Assembly: GCA_903871775.1 (NCBI GenBank)
Contig: CAIQIA010000010.1
Coordinates: 1 to 40,741, forward strand
Direction: 5' to 3'
DNA: 40,741 bases
DNA from: an uncultured cyanobacterium
Lineage (GTDB): Bacteria; Cyanobacteriota; Cyanobacteriia; PCC-6307; Cyanobiaceae
The translations under genes were made by a program, and so were the position numbers. Shown piece after piece: positions 39,460 through 40,741 of this stretch (within the stretch, counting starts at the first letter, position 1; each line of letters opens with the position of its first letter). Below the pieces are notes generated by a model that did no database searches, was not told the origin of the DNA, and saw nothing but the letters and a program-made list of their open reading frames with translations.

Positions 39460-40741
39460 TCACTTGACGTCGAGCTTGTCGACGGTGTCGAACTCGAACT
39501 TGATCTCTTTCCAGGTCTCGAGGGCGATGGCCAGCTCGGGGCTGTGCTTCGCGGCTTCCGTGAGGATGTCGCGGCCTTCCTTCTCGATCTCGCGACCGGC
39601 GTTGCGGGCCTTGACGCAGGCCTCGAGGGCCACGCGGTTGGCAGCGGCACCAGCGGCAGAACCCCAGGGGTGACCGTGGGTACCACCACCGAACTGCAGC
39701 ACCGAATCGTCACCGAAGATGCTGACGAGGGCCGGCATGTGCCACACGTGGATACCACCGGAGGCCACGGCGAAGACGCCGCCCATTGAGCCCCAGTCCT
39801 GGTCGAAGAAGTTGCCGCGGCTGCGATCTTCGGGAACGAAGGATTCACGCAGCTGGTCGATGTAGCCGAGGGTCGACTGGCGGTCGCCCTCCAGCTTGCC
39901 GACCACGGTGCCGGTGTGCAGCTGGTCACCGCCGGAGAGGCGCAGACACTTGGCGAGCACACGGAAGTGGATGCCGTGCTTGGGATGGCGGTCGATCACC
40001 GCGTGCATGGCGCGGTGAATGTGCAGCAGCATCCCGTTCTTGCGGCACCACTTGGCAAGACCGGTGTTGGCGGTGAAGCCACCGGTGATGTAGTCGTGCA
40101 TGATGATGGGTTGACCCAGTTCCTTGGCGAACTCGGCCCGCTCATACATCTCCTCAGGAGTGGCGGCGGTGCAGTTGAGGTAGTGACCCTTGCGCTCGCC
40201 GGTCTCCTGTTCCGCAGCCTTGACGGCCTCGGCGACGAACTCGAAACGGTTCTGCCAGCGCTGGAAGGGCTGGGAGTTGATGTTCTCGTCGTCCTTGGTG
40301 AAGTCGAGACCGCCGCGGAGGCACTCGTACACCACACGGCCGTAGTTCTTGCCGCTCAGGCCGAGCTTCGGCTTGATGGTGCAACCCAGCAGGGGACGGC
40401 CGTACTTGTTCATACGGTCACGCTCAACCTGGATGCCGTTCGGCGGACCCATGCAGGTCTTGATGAACGCCAGGGGGAAGCGGATGTCTTCGAGGCGCAG
40501 GTGACGCAGCGCCTTGAAGCCGAACACGTTGCCGACCAGGGAGGTCAGAACGTTGGTGATGGAGCCTTCCTCGAACAGGTCGAGGGGATAGGCGATGAAG
40601 GCATAGAAGGATTCCTTGTCGCCAGGAACGTCTTCGATGCGGTAGCAACGGCCCTTGTAGAAGTCGAGGTCGGTGAGGAGCTCGGACCACACAGTGGACC
40701 AGGTGCCGGTGGAGGATTCAGCGGCCACAGCGGCGGCCACT
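39460..40741 (-). CDS. cbbL: RuBisCO large subunit, form IA (5' end outside the window)
   Basis: The window contains the last 426 or so residues; by comparison with the family about 40-45 N-terminal residues lie beyond base 40741. The frame enters at [14 protein letters not shown]. Active-site segments are present: [17 protein letters not shown] (catalytic Lys), [17 protein letters not shown] (carbamylated Lys and the Mg-binding Asp-Glu), [12 protein letters not shown], and [11 protein letters not shown]. The high similarity to proteobacterial form IA and the neighbouring csoS2 identify the alpha-carboxysomal enzyme. It fixes CO2 inside the carboxysome. Confidence 0.98.
   Translation of the reverse strand, partial: VAAAVAAESSTGTWSTVWSELLTDLDFYKGRCYRIEDVPGDKESFYAFIAYPLDLFEEGSITNVLTSLVGNVFGFKALRHLRLEDIRFPLAFIKTCMGPPNGIQVERDRMNKYGRPLLGCTIKPKLGLSGKNYGRVVYECLRGGLDFTKDDENINSQPFQRWQNRFEFVAEAVKAAEQETGERKGHYLNCTAATPEEMYERAEFAKELGQPIIMHDYITGGFTANTGLAKWCRKNGMLLHIHRAMHAVIDRHPKHGIHFRVLAKCLRLSGGDQLHTGTVVGKLEGDRQSTLGYIDQLRESFVPEDRSRGNFFDQDWGSMGGVFAVASGGIHVWHMPALVSIFGDDSVLQFGGGTHGHPWGSAAGAAANRVALEACVKARNAGREIEKEGRDILTEAAKHSPELAIALETWKEIKFEFDTVDKLDVK

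Overview
This window is a GC-rich piece of an alpha-cyanobacterial chromosome, most likely a Cyanobium or Synechococcus (picocyanobacterial) strain. The main evidence is the right third: a form IA RuBisCO and alpha-carboxysome gene cluster (cbbL-cbbS-csoS2-csoSCA-csoS4A-csoS4B-csoS1E-like shell protein). It runs directly into a ferritin-like gene, the CO2-uptake NDH-1 genes ndhF4-ndhD4-chpX and a PCD-like RuBisCO assembly factor (acRAF). Nearly all of these genes overlap or nearly abut on the minus strand. A hairpin plus U-tract separates cbbS from csoS2.

Bases 1 to about 9,700 are an accessory (defence/toxin-antitoxin) island that ends at a tRNA-Pro(UGG) gene. Its backbone is a type I restriction-modification locus on the minus strand (hsdM, hsdS, then a broken DUF262 gene). 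No hsdR is visible. The space between hsdM and hsdS is filled with toxin-antitoxin modules: DUF3018/MazF, VapBC, a second DUF3018 antitoxin with a 12-codon MazF stub, and a two-gene pair encoding a predicted ART-like protein. Two extra copies of the hsdM 3' end are embedded there. This suggests repeated recombination of alternative 'hsdM-cargo-hsdS' arrangements through the hsdM 3' end. A RelBE-like pair has replaced the middle of the DUF262 gene, and a MNT/HEPN pair has lost most of its HEPN half to an IS5-type transposase remnant. Near the tRNA lies a small two-gene operon under a perfect cyanobacterial LexA (SOS) box; its second gene is frameshifted.

Bases 9.8-17.6 kb hold a two-component system, the pgaB-pgaC pair for a poly-GlcNAc type exopolysaccharide, two secreted unknown proteins, a DUF2811 protein, a small membrane protein with a possible Fur box, and an intergenic region with three DnaA-box-like 9-mers spaced exactly 21 bp apart, followed by a CTGATC repeat array. 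Bases 17.7-28.6 kb are mostly housekeeping: an ABC-F ATPase, a Phd/VapC module, ridA, gloB, hisG, an MsbA-like exporter, a Ycf52-like acetyltransferase, two glycosyltransferase-like genes, a lipoprotein HtrA protease, and dnaA.

Functionally, the carboxysome/NDH-1 block is a carbon-concentrating superoperon: the NDH-1 complex with ChpX hydrates CO2 to bicarbonate, the shell and CsoSCA convert it back inside the carboxysome, and RuBisCO fixes it, with acRAF aiding assembly. The most novel material is the layered hsdM-hsdS cargo island, the SOS-controlled small operon, and translation/transcription-level signals in the carboxysome operon (terminator, a possible frameshift site in csoS2, a start-codon hairpin at acRAF).
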